The notes: generated by a model not told the origin, from the letters alone. Counted from the first letter of the stretch, positions 19,025 through 27,582 are shown. The stretch is 42,048 nt of DNA from Chloroflexota bacterium (GCA_022616275.1 JAKEFB010000078.1:1-42048), one strand, 5' to 3'. Numbers and translations are program-made.

Positions 19025-20395
19025 TTAATCCACGGCCGCCTCGGCCGCGGCCAGTTGCTGCTGTAGTGCCTGCGGCGCCGTCCCACCCATCACCTGGCGG
19101 CCGGCCAGGGCGGCGGCCACGTCGAAAACGTCCAACGCGCCGGCCTCAAACTGTTCGCTGATCGTTTGCATGTCGGCCAGAGAGAGGTCCGCCAGCGTCA
19201 CCTGCCGGGTCTCGGCCAGTTGCACCGCCTGCCCCACCAGCTCGTGCGCCTGGCGGAAGGGCACACCCCGCCTGACCAGGTAATCGGCCAGCTCCGTCGC
19301 CAGCAGGCCCGGCTCCAGTTGGGCAGCCATCCTTTCCGGCCGCAGCCGCAGCGTGCCCACCACCCCGGCCATCACTGGCAGGGCCAATTCCAGCGTCTCG
19401 GCCGCGTCAAACAATGGTTCCTTATCCTCCTGCAAATCCTTGTCGTAAGCCGAAGGCAACCCCTTCAACGTCGCCAGCAGCCCGGCCAGGTGGCCGATGA
19501 GCCGGCCGGCCTTGCCCCGCGCCAGTTCTAGCGTGTCCGGGTTCTTCTTCTGCGGCATCAGGCTGGAGCCGGTCGTGTAGGCGTCGTCCAGGACGGCGAA
19601 GCCAAACTCGGCGCTGCTGAAGAGGATCAACTGCTCGGCCAGCCGGCTGAGATGCACCCCCAACACGGCCGCCGCGTACAGAAAATCCAGGGCAAAATCC
19701 CGGTCGGCCACCGCGTCCAGGCTGTTCTGGCTGGCGGCGGCAAAGCCCAGCCCGGCCGCCAGCGCCTGGCGGTCCACCGCGACAGGCGTGCCGGCCAGCG
19801 CGCCCGAACCCAGCGGCAAAACGGCCGCCGCCGCCCGCGCCGCGGCCAGGCGGCCGGCGTCCCTGGCCAGCGGCCAGAAGTGGGACAGCGCCCAGTGGCC
19901 CCAGGTCACCGGCTGGGCGTGCTGCAGGTGAGTGTAGCCGGGCATCGGCAGCTCCAGGTTGGCCCTGGCGCTCGCCAGCAACGCCCGCTGCAAAGCGGCG
20001 AGGTGACCTTGTAGCCGGTCCACCGCCCGCATCGTCCACAGGCGAAAATCGGTGGCCACCTGGTCGTTGCGCGACCGGCCGGTGTGCAGCTTGCCCCCCA
20101 CCGGCCCGACCAGCTCCGTCAGCCGCCGCTCGACGACGGTGTGGATGTCCTCGTCGGCTTGGTCAAAGACAATGGTATTGCCCTGGAATTCGGCCCGCAC
20201 CTGCTCCAGCCCACCGATAATCGTCGCCACTTCGTCGGCCGTCAAGATGCCCGCTCCCCCCAGGGTCAGCGCCCAGGCCACGCTGCCGGTAATGTCCTCG
20301 TCGTAAAGCTGGACGTCAAAAGGCAGACTGGCGTTAAAACGATGGGCCAGCGCATCCGTCGCCCCCGCAAACCGGCCGCCCCACAATTTACCCAC
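19025..20395 (-). CDS. argH: Argininosuccinate lyase
   Basis: Cleaves argininosuccinate to arginine and fumarate, the last step of arginine synthesis. Family features: KLWGGRFAGATDALAHRFNAS, EDIHTVVERRL, LHTGRSRNDQVATDFRLW, PGYTHLQHAQPVTWGHW and the signature loop GSSLMPQKKNPDTLELARGK. GTG at 20395 is preferred because a strong AGGAGG lies 10 nt upstream. TTG at 20404 is also in frame but only 1 nt from that site. The product is 456 residues, normal for the family. The start region overlaps the end of the frameshifted small ORF (stop at 20388). It is separated from argJ by two non-arginine genes. Confidence 0.95.
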   Translation of the reverse strand: MGKLWGGRFAGATDALAHRFNASLPFDVQLYDEDITGSVAWALTLGGAGILTADEVATIIGGLEQVRAEFQGNTIVFDQADEDIHTVVERRLTELVGPVGGKLHTGRSRNDQVATDFRLWTMRAVDRLQGHLAALQRALLASARANLELPMPGYTHLQHAQPVTWGHWALSHFWPLARDAGRLAAARAAAAVLPLGSGALAGTPVAVDRQALAAGLGFAAASQNSLDAVADRDFALDFLYAAAVLGVHLSRLAEQLILFSSAEFGFAVLDDAYTTGSSLMPQKKNPDTLELARGKAGRLIGHLAGLLATLKGLPSAYDKDLQEDKEPLFDAAETLELALPVMAGVVGTLRLRPERMAAQLEPGLLATELADYLVRRGVPFRQAHELVGQAVQLAETRQVTLADLSLADMQTISEQFEAGALDVFDVAAALAGRQVMGGTAPQALQQQLAAAEAAVD

Positions 20396-20611
20396 CAGAT
20401 TCAATCCTCCTCATTTCGGCCTCCACTAGCGCCCGTTCACGTTGCCAGGCACTCAAGTCGAAGTGGGATCTATTGGGGTATCTCGCAGAGCCTGGGCCAG
20501 CGAGCCCTGAGCAGGACGAAAGCCAGACGGATCAGGTGGCGTTGCCTTGATCATGGCAATAACCTGTTCTACTGTTAGCTCATCCCCTTCCTGTTCTGTC
20601 AAGTGGTTCAA
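20388..20611 (-). pseudogene. Small antitoxin-like protein gene with a 1-nt frameshift
   Basis: TTG at 20611 with GAGGAG upstream opens 52 codons (TVEQVIAMIKATPPDPSGF, QGSLAQALRDTPIDP) and stops at 20453. The +1 frame continues seamlessly as DLSAWQRERALVEAEMRRI to a TAA at 20390-20388. Restoring one C in the CCC run near 20467 (DP-H-FDLSAWQ) gives a single 75-residue protein whose pattern, from general knowledge, resembles small antitoxin-like proteins of Chloroflexota and cyanobacteria. It starts 21 nt after the preceding gene and its 3' end overlaps argH. This is either a true frameshift or an assembly error in a C run. No obvious toxin gene is adjacent. Confidence 0.6.
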
Positions 20612-20632
20612 GATGCGAAGTCTCCTCTCCCC

Positions 20633-21136
20633 CTACTTCGATATGTCATCTGAGGGATCAACGATATCAAGCCGGAACTGCCAGCCCTCATGCATCGCCA
20701 GGATCTCTCCCAGATCTGCCAGAGTCAATGGTATCCCATCTACAACTACTACCAGCCCTTCTGCCTGGCTCCAAGTGATCCGGCCCCGTATTGTGCCGTG
20801 CATTGGCACATACTGGGAGTCACGCCACGTGATGTGGCGTGTCGCCAGCGAGCGGTACATTTTCTCGCGCAACCTGAAGAGCGCATTGCAGGGACTCGTC
20901 TCGCTAAACGCCGAAAACTCGTAGCCCAGGCCCTCTTTGCCTTCCTCCCGGGCTATCAGAGTATATCCCAACCCAACCGATTCATAGGTGATCTGGAAGG
21001 ATCGTTTATTCCCAAATGCATCTTCGACACTCTCGCGTATGGGGAAATCTTTGTCAGGATCTTCCTCAGGTTCCATGTTGGCTCCCCAGGGCGTTCGATC
21101 ATTTCCGTTGTTCTCCATAGCGTCATCCTGCTTCAT
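20633..21136 (-). CDS. Hypothetical protein, 167 residues
   Basis: Not recognised. The soluble protein has a short, charged N-terminus (MEPEEDPDKDFPIRESVEDA). An alpha/beta domain follows with FQITYESVGLGYTLIAREE, NALFRLREKMYRSLATRHIT, HGTIRGRITWSQAEG, VVVVDGIPLTLADLGEILAM and HEGWQFRLDIVDPSDD. There are no membrane segments and no obvious catalytic motif. It has its own likely promoter (extended -10 at 21159-21164). The small frameshifted gene follows after 21 nt, so the two look like a cassette inserted into the arginine operon between argJ and argH. Codon use is less GC-rich than that of the arg genes. Confidence 0.7.
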   Translation of the reverse strand: MKQDDAMENNGNDRTPWGANMEPEEDPDKDFPIRESVEDAFGNKRSFQITYESVGLGYTLIAREEGKEGLGYEFSAFSETSPCNALFRLREKMYRSLATRHITWRDSQYVPMHGTIRGRITWSQAEGLVVVVDGIPLTLADLGEILAMHEGWQFRLDIVDPSDDISK

Positions 21137-21158
21137 TATGCAAAAATCTTCTTTGTCC

Positions 21159-21164
21159 AGTATA
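21159..21164 (-). promoter_or_regulatory. Predicted extended -10 promoter element
   Basis: Read on the minus strand, TGATATACT gives an extended -10 (TG-N-TATACT) about 22 nt before the ATG of the 167-residue gene. No good -35 is seen, as is usual for extended -10 promoters. It would start transcription of the hypothetical gene, the small ORF and argH separately from the main arg operon. Confidence 0.4.
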
Positions 21165-21242
21165 TCACGAAGGCTACCCGCTTTATGGAGTTACCAACCC
21201 AATCTAAAATCTTGACGAAGATTTGCTTTCGCATCCAAAATC

Positions 21243-22463
21243 TCAAGTTCGATAGTCAGCGTTGATACTCACGTAGTCGTGCGTCAGGTCGCACGTCCAC
21301 ATCGTCGCCTGGGCCTGGCCTTGCCCCAGGTCCAGACGGATAACGATCTCCGGCCGGGCAAAAACGGCCGCCGCGTCCGCCTCAACGTAACCGGTTGAGG
21401 CGCCTTCCTTCACCAGTTGCAGCGCCGGCGCGCCGGGGTTGCTGACCCACAACGCCAGCCGGCCGGCATCCAACTGCACTCCGGCCCGCCCGGCCGCGGC
21501 CAGAATCCGCCCCCAGTTCGGGTCGCCGCCGGCCAACGCCGTCTTTACCAGCGGCGAGGTGGCAATGGTCGCCGCCACCGCTCGCGCCTTCCCCACCCCA
21601 CTCGCCCCGCTGACCTGGATCTCGACAAACTTGCTGGCCCCTTCGCCGTCGGCGACGATCAGCCTGGCCAGCTCGGTGCAGACCGCGTTCAGCCCTTCGG
21701 CCAAATGGGCCAGCGCGGCCTCATTCTCGACGGCGACGCCGCTGGCCCCGTTGGCCAGCAGCAGCACCGTGTCGTTGGTGCTGGTGTCGCCGTCCACGCT
21801 GATGCAGTTGAAGCTCTGGTCTACCGCCTGGTGGAGCAACGCTTGCAGGCTACCGGCCGGAACCGCCGCGTCGGTCGTCAGGACGGCCAGCATGGTGGCC
21901 ATGTCCGGGTGAATCATCCCCGCCCCCTTGGCCATGCCGCCAACCGTCACTGTCCCGCCCGGCAGCGCGACCCGGACCGCCAGTTGCTTCGGCCGCGTGT
22001 CGGTGGTCATAATGGCCTGGGCCGCCGCGCCATTATCTGGTGATAACCCTTTGCTGACTATGCGAAGGCCAGCTTCAATTTTATCCACCGGCAGCGGCAC
22101 ACCAATTACCCCGGTGGATAGCACAAACAGTTGCTCCGGCCGGCAACCCAGGGCCACGGCCGCCGCCTGCTGCACCGCCCGCGCCGCCGCCAGCCCCCCT
22201 GCCCCGGTGCAGGCGTTGGCGTTGCCGGCGTTGGCCACCACTCCCCGAATGTGGTCCCGGCCAGCGGCCAGCACCCCCCGATCCAGGACCACCGGCGCGG
22301 CCGCCACCTGGTTGCGCGTAAACACCCCGGCCGCCGTGCATTCCCGCTCCGAATAGACCACCGCCAGGTCCAGCTTCCCCGACTGCTTCAACCCGCAAGC
22401 CACCGCCGCCGCCCTAAAACCCTGCGCGCTGGTCACACCGCCGCTAACCACTTTCTCGATCAT
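21243..22463 (-). CDS. argJ: Glutamate N-acetyltransferase / amino-acid acetyltransferase
   Basis: Transfers the acetyl group from N-acetylornithine to glutamate, making the arginine pathway cyclic; many homologues also use acetyl-CoA. The 406-residue product has GFRAAAVACGLKQSGKLDLAV, ANAGNANACTG, STGVIGVPLPVDKI, and the autocleavage/nucleophile threonine Thr190 in KGAGMIHPDMATMLAVLTTD. SVDGDTSTNDTVLLLANG is also present. ATG at 22463 abuts an AAGGA; GTG at 22451 is an alternative. Upstream is a GCAAAGACGC repeat, then argG. A separate GNAT-type ArgA is encoded two genes upstream, so the acetyl-CoA activity may be partly redundant. Confidence 0.95.
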   Translation of the reverse strand: MIEKVVSGGVTSAQGFRAAAVACGLKQSGKLDLAVVYSERECTAAGVFTRNQVAAAPVVLDRGVLAAGRDHIRGVVANAGNANACTGAGGLAAARAVQQAAAVALGCRPEQLFVLSTGVIGVPLPVDKIEAGLRIVSKGLSPDNGAAAQAIMTTDTRPKQLAVRVALPGGTVTVGGMAKGAGMIHPDMATMLAVLTTDAAVPAGSLQALLHQAVDQSFNCISVDGDTSTNDTVLLLANGASGVAVENEAALAHLAEGLNAVCTELARLIVADGEGASKFVEIQVSGASGVGKARAVAATIATSPLVKTALAGGDPNWGRILAAAGRAGVQLDAGRLALWVSNPGAPALQLVKEGASTGYVEADAAAVFARPEIVIRLDLGQGQAQATMWTCDLTHDYVSINADYRT

Positions 22464-22483
22464 TCCTTAATGCCTCAAAATTA

Positions 22484-22567
22484 GACGCAAAGGCGCAAAG
22501 ACGCAAAGATCAAATTTTTATCTCTTTGCGTGAACTTTGGCCTTGCCAAAGTCTGCGTCTTTGCGTC
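22484..22567. repeat. GCAAAGAC tandem/inverted repeat with CCTTG hairpin core
   Basis: Tandem GACGCAAAG words (22484-22509) face their reverse complement CTGCGTCTTTGCGTC (22553-22567). A 19-nt palindrome ACTTTGGCCTTGCCAAAGT lies at 22534-22552 and a second inner copy CTCTTTGCGTG at 22522-22532. The element occupies nearly the whole argG-argJ gap and could fold into a long hairpin. A related tandem lies at 27663-27686 in the argC leader. Confidence 0.88.
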
Positions 22568-22579
22568 AAAACCTCTTCC

Positions 22580-23845
22580 TCAATCGCGCTTGAACAGGGA
22601 GTAGTCCGGGGCGGCGTAGCGCGTTTTGCCGCCGTCACTCACTTCCATCATCGCCTTGACCTTCATCTGCAGGCCGAAGAGGTTAATAAAGCCGGCCGCA
22701 TCCTGCTGGTCATAGACGTCATCCTGGCCAAAGGTGGCGAAATCTTCCCGGTACAGGCTATGCTGGCTGGCCCGGCCGGCGACGGCGACGTTACCCTTGT
22801 ACAGCTTCAGCCGCACCCAGCCGCTGACCGTCTCCTGCGTCTGGCTGACAAAAGCTTGCAACCCCTCTCGCAGCGTATGGTACCACTTGCCGAAGTAGAC
22901 CAGCTCGGCGTAGCGCAGCGCCACCTGCTCCTTGTAATGCAGCGTGTCCCGGTCCAGGCACAGCGACTCCAGCTCGCGGTGGGCGGCGTAGAGGATCGTC
23001 CCGCCCGGCGTCTCGTACACGCCGCGCGACTTCATCCCCACCAGCCGGTTCTCCACCAGGTCCACCCGGCCGACGCCATGTTTCGCCCCGACCTCGTTGA
23101 GCGCTTCAATCAGGGCGGCCGGGGCCAGCGGCCGGTCGTTGACGGCCACCGGTACGCCCTTGTCAAAAGTAATCTTGACCACTTCCGGCACGTCCGGGGC
23201 CTGTTCGGGTGCGGCCGTCCACTGGTACATTGCTTCTTCCGGCTCATTGGCCGGGTTCTCCAGCAGCCCGCCCTCGTGCGACAGGTGCCACAGGTTGCGG
23301 TCCCGGCTGTAAATGGACTTTTCCGTCTGGGCCACCGGCACGTTATGCTTCCGGGCGTAGGCCAGCGCGTCCTCCCGCGAGCGGATCTCCCATTCCCGCC
23401 AGGGCGCAATCACCCGCAGCGTCGGGTTAAGCGCCTTGTAGGTTAACTCAAAGCGGACCTGGTCATTGCCCTTGCCGGTGCAGCCGTGGGCCACCGCGTC
23501 GGCCCCTTCAGCTTCGGCCACGGCCACCTGCCACTTGGCGATGAGCGGCCGGGCCACCGAGGTCCCCAGCAGGTATTGCCGTTCGTACACCGCCCCGGCC
23601 TGCAGCATGGGAAAGAGAAAATCGGAGGCAAACTCGTCGCGCAGGTCCTCAATGTACACTTGGCACGCCCCGCTGGCCAGGGCCTTTTCCTGCAAGCCGG
23701 CCAGCTCCTTCTCCCCCTGGCCAATATTGGCGCAAAAACAAATCACCTCGCAGCCGTAATTCTCCCTTAGCCAGGGCACAATCACCGACGTATCCAACCC
23801 ACCCGAATAGGCCAGCACCACTTTGTATACTTTAGGTTTAGACAT
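22580..23845 (-). CDS. argG: Argininosuccinate synthase
   Basis: ATP-dependent condensation of citrulline and aspartate. The 421-residue product, slightly longer than the usual 400, has the PP-loop [15 protein letters not shown] at the N-terminus, [39 protein letters not shown] and [25 protein letters not shown] (substrate-binding, given here only as the family signature region). ATG at 23845 has AAGGAG 8 nt upstream. It lies between argA and argJ in the minus-strand arginine operon. Confidence 0.96.
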   Translation of the reverse strand: MSKPKVYKVVLAYSGGLDTSVIVPWLRENYGCEVICFCANIGQGEKELAGLQEKALASGACQVYIEDLRDEFASDFLFPMLQAGAVYERQYLLGTSVARPLIAKWQVAVAEAEGADAVAHGCTGKGNDQVRFELTYKALNPTLRVIAPWREWEIRSREDALAYARKHNVPVAQTEKSIYSRDRNLWHLSHEGGLLENPANEPEEAMYQWTAAPEQAPDVPEVVKITFDKGVPVAVNDRPLAPAALIEALNEVGAKHGVGRVDLVENRLVGMKSRGVYETPGGTILYAAHRELESLCLDRDTLHYKEQVALRYAELVYFGKWYHTLREGLQAFVSQTQETVSGWVRLKLYKGNVAVAGRASQHSLYREDFATFGQDDVYDQQDAAGFINLFGLQMKVKAMMEVSDGGKTRYAAPDYSLFKRD

Positions 23846-23873
23846 GGTTCATTCTCCTTTGCGTAAATTCGCG

Positions 23874-24368
23874 TTAACGCAATTTTTTTGCGTCATTCGT
23901 TGCTTCTTCCCTGAATAAATGAAGCACAACCGTCGTCTCATCACACCGCTGCCGGACCGGGCAGCGCCGGCAATCCAGCCAGACCTTTTCCGGGAAGAGG
24001 CTTTTGTCGGCCACCCGAAAGCCGCACCGCTCAAAAAAGCGCACCGCCCGCGTCAGGGCAAAGAGCGTCGGCGTCCGGCGTCGGCGCGCCTCGGCCATGA
24101 GTGCCCGGACCAGCCGGCCGCCCACCCCCTGCCCCTGGACCTCGTCCCGCACCGCCAGCGACCGGACCTCGGCCAGCCCGGAGGTGTAGCGCAGCAGGGA
24201 AACACAGCCGACCACCTCCCCGCCGGCCGTGGCCACCAGCCAGTCGGCCAGGCTATTGGCAATGGCCTGGGCCGAGCGGGGCAGCAGGTTGCCGCGCCGG
24301 GCCTGCTCGTTGACCAGGGCAGTAATGCCCGGCAAGTCGCCGGGAACCGCCGGCCGGATATCTACCAT
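23874..24368 (-). CDS. argA: GNAT-type N-acetylglutamate synthase (short ArgA)
   Basis: Makes N-acetylglutamate from glutamate and acetyl-CoA. The product is a single GNAT domain: IRPAVPGDLPGITALVNEQA, SLAVRDEVQGQGVGGRLVRAL (acetyl-CoA loop Q/RGxGxG/A), then FALTRAVRFFERCGFRVADK and the characteristic tail FPEKVWLDCRRCPVRQRCDE. That tail, with its cysteines, is typical of short stand-alone ArgA proteins in actinobacteria and other phyla, without the kinase-like domain of E. coli ArgA. ATG at 24368 (MVDIRPA) fits homologues and has GGTGAGG upstream. A start at 24416 would add 16 residues and overlap argD. It sits between argD and argG, supporting the arginine role. Confidence 0.85.
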   Translation of the reverse strand: MVDIRPAVPGDLPGITALVNEQARRGNLLPRSAQAIANSLADWLVATAGGEVVGCVSLLRYTSGLAEVRSLAVRDEVQGQGVGGRLVRALMAEARRRRTPTLFALTRAVRFFERCGFRVADKSLFPEKVWLDCRRCPVRQRCDETTVVLHLFREEATNDAKKLR

Positions 24369-24397
24369 CGCCTCACCCAGGGCCGGCGACCTGGGAA

Positions 24398-25585
24398 CTA
24401 CAAGCGCAGCAGACATTGGCCAATCACGTCCACGGCCGTATCAATCTGCTCCCGGTTGATAATCAACGGTGGGCAGAGGCGGACGACGTTCTCGCCGGAG
24501 CCGATAATCACCAGCCCCTGTTCGCGGGCGGCGGCCAGCAGCGGCGCGACGGGCACGGTCAGCTCCAGCCCCACCAACAGCCCGGCGCCGCGCACCTGGA
24601 CGATTTTGTCGGAAGCTAATTCGCACAGCCGCTGCTGCAGATAAAAACCGTTCTCGCGCACGGCCGCCAGGAACTCCGGCCGGTTGACCCGGTCAAAGAC
24701 TATCTGGGCAGCGCGGCAGACCAGCGGCCCGCCGGCAAAGGTGCTGCCGTGGTCGCCCGGCTGCATCACCTGGGCCACCTGCTCGGTGACCAGCGTCACG
24801 CCAATCGGCAGCCCGCCGGCCAGCGGCTTGGCCAGGGTCATGACGTCCGGCGTCACCCCGTAAGCCTGGTGCGCCCACAGGTGGCCCGTCCGGCCGAGGC
24901 CGCACTGGACCTCGTCAAAGATCAGCAGCGCCTGGTGTTCGTCGCACAACTGCCGCAACCCCTTCAGAAATTCAGGCGTGGCCGGGTGAATGCCCCCCTC
25001 CCCCTGGACCGGTTCGACGATGACGGCGCAAGTTTCGGCGTTGATGGCCGCCGCGGCCGATTCCAGGTCGTTAAAGGTAGCAAACGTCACCCCCGGCACC
25101 AGCGGCGCAAACGGCTCACGGTACTTGTCCTTGTGGGTCACGGCCAGCGCGCCCATAGACCGGCCGTGAAAGCTGTCGCTGAAGGCCACGAAGCCTGTCT
25201 TGTCCGGCCGGCCGCTGCTTTGTCTGGCCCACTTGCGGGCAAACTTCAGCGCTGCCTCGTTGGCCTCGCTGCCGGAGTTGCAGAAAAAGACCCGGTCGGC
25301 AAAAGAGTTTTCCACCAGCCGCCGGGCCAGCCCGATTTGGGGCGCGGTATGGTACAGGTTGCTGGTGTGCGTCAGCCGGCCGGCCTGCTCCGCCACCACC
25401 TCGGCCCATTCCGGGTCGGCGTGCCCCAGGGCGTTCACGGCAATCCCGGCCATAAAGTCCAGGTATTGCCGGCCGTCGCTATCGTACAGGTATACCCCCT
25501 GTCCATGCGTAAAAACCACCTCCGGCCGGGCGTACGTCGGCACCAGATACTGCGCCGCCGCTTCAACGATGTCTGCTGCTTTCAC
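24398..25585 (-). CDS. argD: Acetylornithine aminotransferase
   Basis: PLP-dependent class III transaminase converting N-acetylglutamate semialdehyde to N-acetylornithine. Features: YDSDGRQYLDFMAGIAVNALG, FFCNSGSEANEAALKFARKW, LLIFDEVQCGLGRTGHLWAH and the PLP lysine in DVMTLAKPLAGGLPIGVTL. GTG at 25585 is the likely start because AGAGGAGAG lies 8 nt upstream; a TTG at 25615 would put the ribosome site inside the gene. This gives 395 residues, normal for ArgD. Upstream is a GCGAAT repeat that runs into the end of argB. Confidence 0.95.
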   Translation of the reverse strand: MKAADIVEAAAQYLVPTYARPEVVFTHGQGVYLYDSDGRQYLDFMAGIAVNALGHADPEWAEVVAEQAGRLTHTSNLYHTAPQIGLARRLVENSFADRVFFCNSGSEANEAALKFARKWARQSSGRPDKTGFVAFSDSFHGRSMGALAVTHKDKYREPFAPLVPGVTFATFNDLESAAAAINAETCAVIVEPVQGEGGIHPATPEFLKGLRQLCDEHQALLIFDEVQCGLGRTGHLWAHQAYGVTPDVMTLAKPLAGGLPIGVTLVTEQVAQVMQPGDHGSTFAGGPLVCRAAQIVFDRVNRPEFLAAVRENGFYLQQRLCELASDKIVQVRGAGLLVGLELTVPVAPLLAAAREQGLVIIGSGENVVRLCPPLIINREQIDTAVDVIGQCLLRL

Positions 25586-25617
25586 AATCAACTCTCCTCT
25601 TGAGAATAAGGTCAAAA

Positions 25618-25700
25618 ACGCGAATCACGCCAATAAACGAATGGCGCGAATATTTTTATTAAATTCGCGTCATTCGCCTATTCGTATCATTCGTGATTTT
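25618..25700. repeat. GCGAAT-family palindromic repeat overlapping the argB 3' end
   Basis: Words such as GCGAATCACGCC, AACGAATGGCGCGAATA and their inverse (AATTCGCGTCATTCGCC, ATTCGTATCATTCGTGATT) form a long imperfect inverted repeat with outer arms AATCACG (25623-25629) and CGTGATT (25692-25698). The right half lies inside the argB coding sequence and supplies its last nine or so codons and its stop. Related copies: 5280-5320 and 30083-30173. Confidence 0.85.
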
Positions 25701-26449
25701 TCTTCAGTTCCCACAAATAATGTCCCGCCGCCGTTGCCGAGGCCGGCCAGGTTGACAATCCGGGCGCGGTGTACGCCCCGGCCGACCACCGCCAGCGCCG
25801 CTCGCACCTTGGGAACCATCCCGCCGCCGATGACGCCGCTCTCGATCAGCGCTTCTGTCTGGCCGGCCGTCAACGAGCGGACCACCTGACCCTCCTGGTC
25901 CAGCACGCCGGGCACGTTGGAGACGAAGGTCAGCATCCCGGCCGGCAGGGCGGCGGCCAGCGCCCCGGCCGCCTCGTCGGCGTTGACGTTGTACACCTGC
26001 CCATCCAGCCCCAGCGAAATGGGCGCAATCACCGGGGTGATTCCCTGGCTCACCAACTGCCGCACCAGCTCCGGCCGCACCGCCGTCACCTGGCCAACGT
26101 AGCCCAGGTCGGCCGTGGGGTGCTGCTTCTTCACGCAGCGCAGCAGCCCGCCGTCCACCCCACTTAGCCCAACCGCGTCCACCCCGGCCGCCAGCAGCGC
26201 GGCGACGATGACCTTGTTCGTCTGGCCGCACAACACCATCTGGGCCACCGCCAGCGACTCGGCGTCTGTCACCCGCAGCCCATCCACCATCACCGGCCGC
26301 AGCCCCAGCCGCCGCTGCATCTCCCCAATCGCCTTCCCGCCGCCATGCACCACCACCACCGCCTCCCCCAACCCGGCGACCACCCGCCCCAGCCCGGCCA
26401 AAAACCCCTCGTCATCCAACTCATTGCCACCAATCTTTAGAAGTTGCAT
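25670..26449 (-). CDS. argB: Acetylglutamate kinase
   Basis: Phosphorylates N-acetylglutamate, usually the feedback-controlled step. The 259-residue amino-acid-kinase fold has LLKIGGNELD (phosphate-binding lysine and glycines), VVVVHGGGKAIGEMQ, GLSGVDGGLLRC, VYNVNADEAAGALAAAL and the C-terminal ALAVVGRGVHRARIVNLAG. ATG at 26449 (MQLLKIGG) is preferred over an in-frame start at 26479. The last residues after GGGTLFVGTEEK (SRMIRIGE) are encoded by the GCGAAT repeat. No LysW gene is present, so an arginine role is favoured over the LysW-dependent lysine variant. argC lies upstream beyond a palindromic element. Confidence 0.94.
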   Translation of the reverse strand: MQLLKIGGNELDDEGFLAGLGRVVAGLGEAVVVVHGGGKAIGEMQRRLGLRPVMVDGLRVTDAESLAVAQMVLCGQTNKVIVAALLAAGVDAVGLSGVDGGLLRCVKKQHPTADLGYVGQVTAVRPELVRQLVSQGITPVIAPISLGLDGQVYNVNADEAAGALAAALPAGMLTFVSNVPGVLDQEGQVVRSLTAGQTEALIESGVIGGGMVPKVRAALAVVGRGVHRARIVNLAGLGNGGGTLFVGTEEKSRMIRIGE

Positions 26450-26480
26450 CGCACCACCGTTTTTCGCGATTACCAACACC

Positions 26481-26569
26481 TGTCATTCTGAGCCGCCTTG
26501 CGGCGAAGAATCCCTACCAAGTGGATGGAGTGGGATTCTTCACTCCGCTCCGCTGCGTTCAGAATGACA
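26481..26569. repeat. 89-bp palindromic MITE-like element (TGTCATTCTGA type)
   Basis: Outer arms TGTCATTCTGA (26481-26491) and TCAGAATGACA (26559-26569) are exact inverted repeats. Inner arms GAAGAATCCC (26505-26514) and GGGATTCTTC (26532-26541) are also exact. The whole argC-argB gap is this element. From general knowledge, elements with TGTCATTCTGAG...GAAGAATC ends are widely dispersed in genomes of several phyla. Confidence 0.88.
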
Positions 26570-26574
26570 ATGGC

Positions 26575-27582
26575 CTACTCAACCAGGCCCCTTACTTCTT
26601 CTAGCCTAAACATTACGTTCATATTTTGCACCGCCTGGCCGGCCGCCCCTTTCACCAAATTATCAATGGCCGAGGTCAGAATCAGCATGTCCCCGGCCAG
26701 CGTCAAGGCAATAACGCACAGGTTCGTATGGTTGGCGTGGGCCAGCGTAGCCAGCGTCCCGGCCGGCAGAACCTTGACGAACGGCTCATCCGCATATGTT
26801 TCCTGGTACAACGCGCGCAGCGCCCCCTCGCTCCAGCCGTTGTTGAGCGGTACGTAAATGGTCGAGAGGATGCCGCGTGGAACGGGCAGCAGGTGGGGCG
26901 AAAAGATGAGCGGCGGTGGGTCGGCCTGCCAGCAGCGCAGCCCTTGCTCCATTTCCGGCAGGTGGCGGTGTACCCGGCCGATCTTGTACGGCGAAAAGTT
27001 ATTGGCTACCTCGACAAAGTGGGTGTCCTGCCGCGGCGCCCGGCCGGCCCCGGACACGCCCGACTTGGAGTCGGCGATGATCGTCCCCCCCACCGCCCCG
27101 GCCTCCAGCAGCGGCCGGAGCGCCAGCAGGACGCTCGTTGGGTAACAGCCGGGGTTGGCCACCAGCCGGGCTGTTCGCAGCGCCGGCCGGGCAACCTCCG
27201 TCAGCCCATAGACCGCCCCGGCCAGCAGGTGCGGGGCCGGGTGCTCCTGGCCGTACCAGGCCGCGTAGACGGCCGGGTCCTTCAGCCGAAAGTCGGCGCT
27301 CAAGTCTACCACTCGCACGCCGGCGGCCAGCGCCGTCTCGGCCACCGGCGCGGCCACCCCGTGCGGCAGGCACAGAAAGAGCACGTCCACCTCCCCCAGC
27401 GCCGCTTCCTCCTGGGCCACCAACCGCAACGGCGGCGCAGCCGGGTACACGTCCGACAACAACCGGCCGGCCTGCGACTGCGACGTGGCAAACTGAACGG
27501 TAACGGCCGGATGCCGCCCCAAAATCCGCGCCAACTCAAACCCCGTATACCCCGTCGCCCCAATAATACCGGCTCGAATCAT
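26575..27582 (-). CDS. argC: N-acetyl-gamma-glutamyl-phosphate reductase
   Basis: NADPH-dependent reduction of acetylglutamyl phosphate to the semialdehyde. The 335-residue product has AGIIGATGYTGFELARILGR at the N-terminus, FLCLPHGVA, and the catalytic cysteine in VANPGCYPTSVLLALRPLL. GAGRAPRQDTHFVEV and the catalytic-histidine region HRHLPEMEQGL follow. ATG at 27582 has GGAGG 4 nt upstream; an in-frame reading from 27609 would include that site. It is the first gene of the arginine operon and lies directly behind a 270-nt leader with a leader peptide and terminator. Confidence 0.96.
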   Translation of the reverse strand: MIRAGIIGATGYTGFELARILGRHPAVTVQFATSQSQAGRLLSDVYPAAPPLRLVAQEEAALGEVDVLFLCLPHGVAAPVAETALAAGVRVVDLSADFRLKDPAVYAAWYGQEHPAPHLLAGAVYGLTEVARPALRTARLVANPGCYPTSVLLALRPLLEAGAVGGTIIADSKSGVSGAGRAPRQDTHFVEVANNFSPYKIGRVHRHLPEMEQGLRCWQADPPPLIFSPHLLPVPRGILSTIYVPLNNGWSEGALRALYQETYADEPFVKVLPAGTLATLAHANHTNLCVIALTLAGDMLILTSAIDNLVKGAAGQAVQNMNVMFRLEEVRGLVE

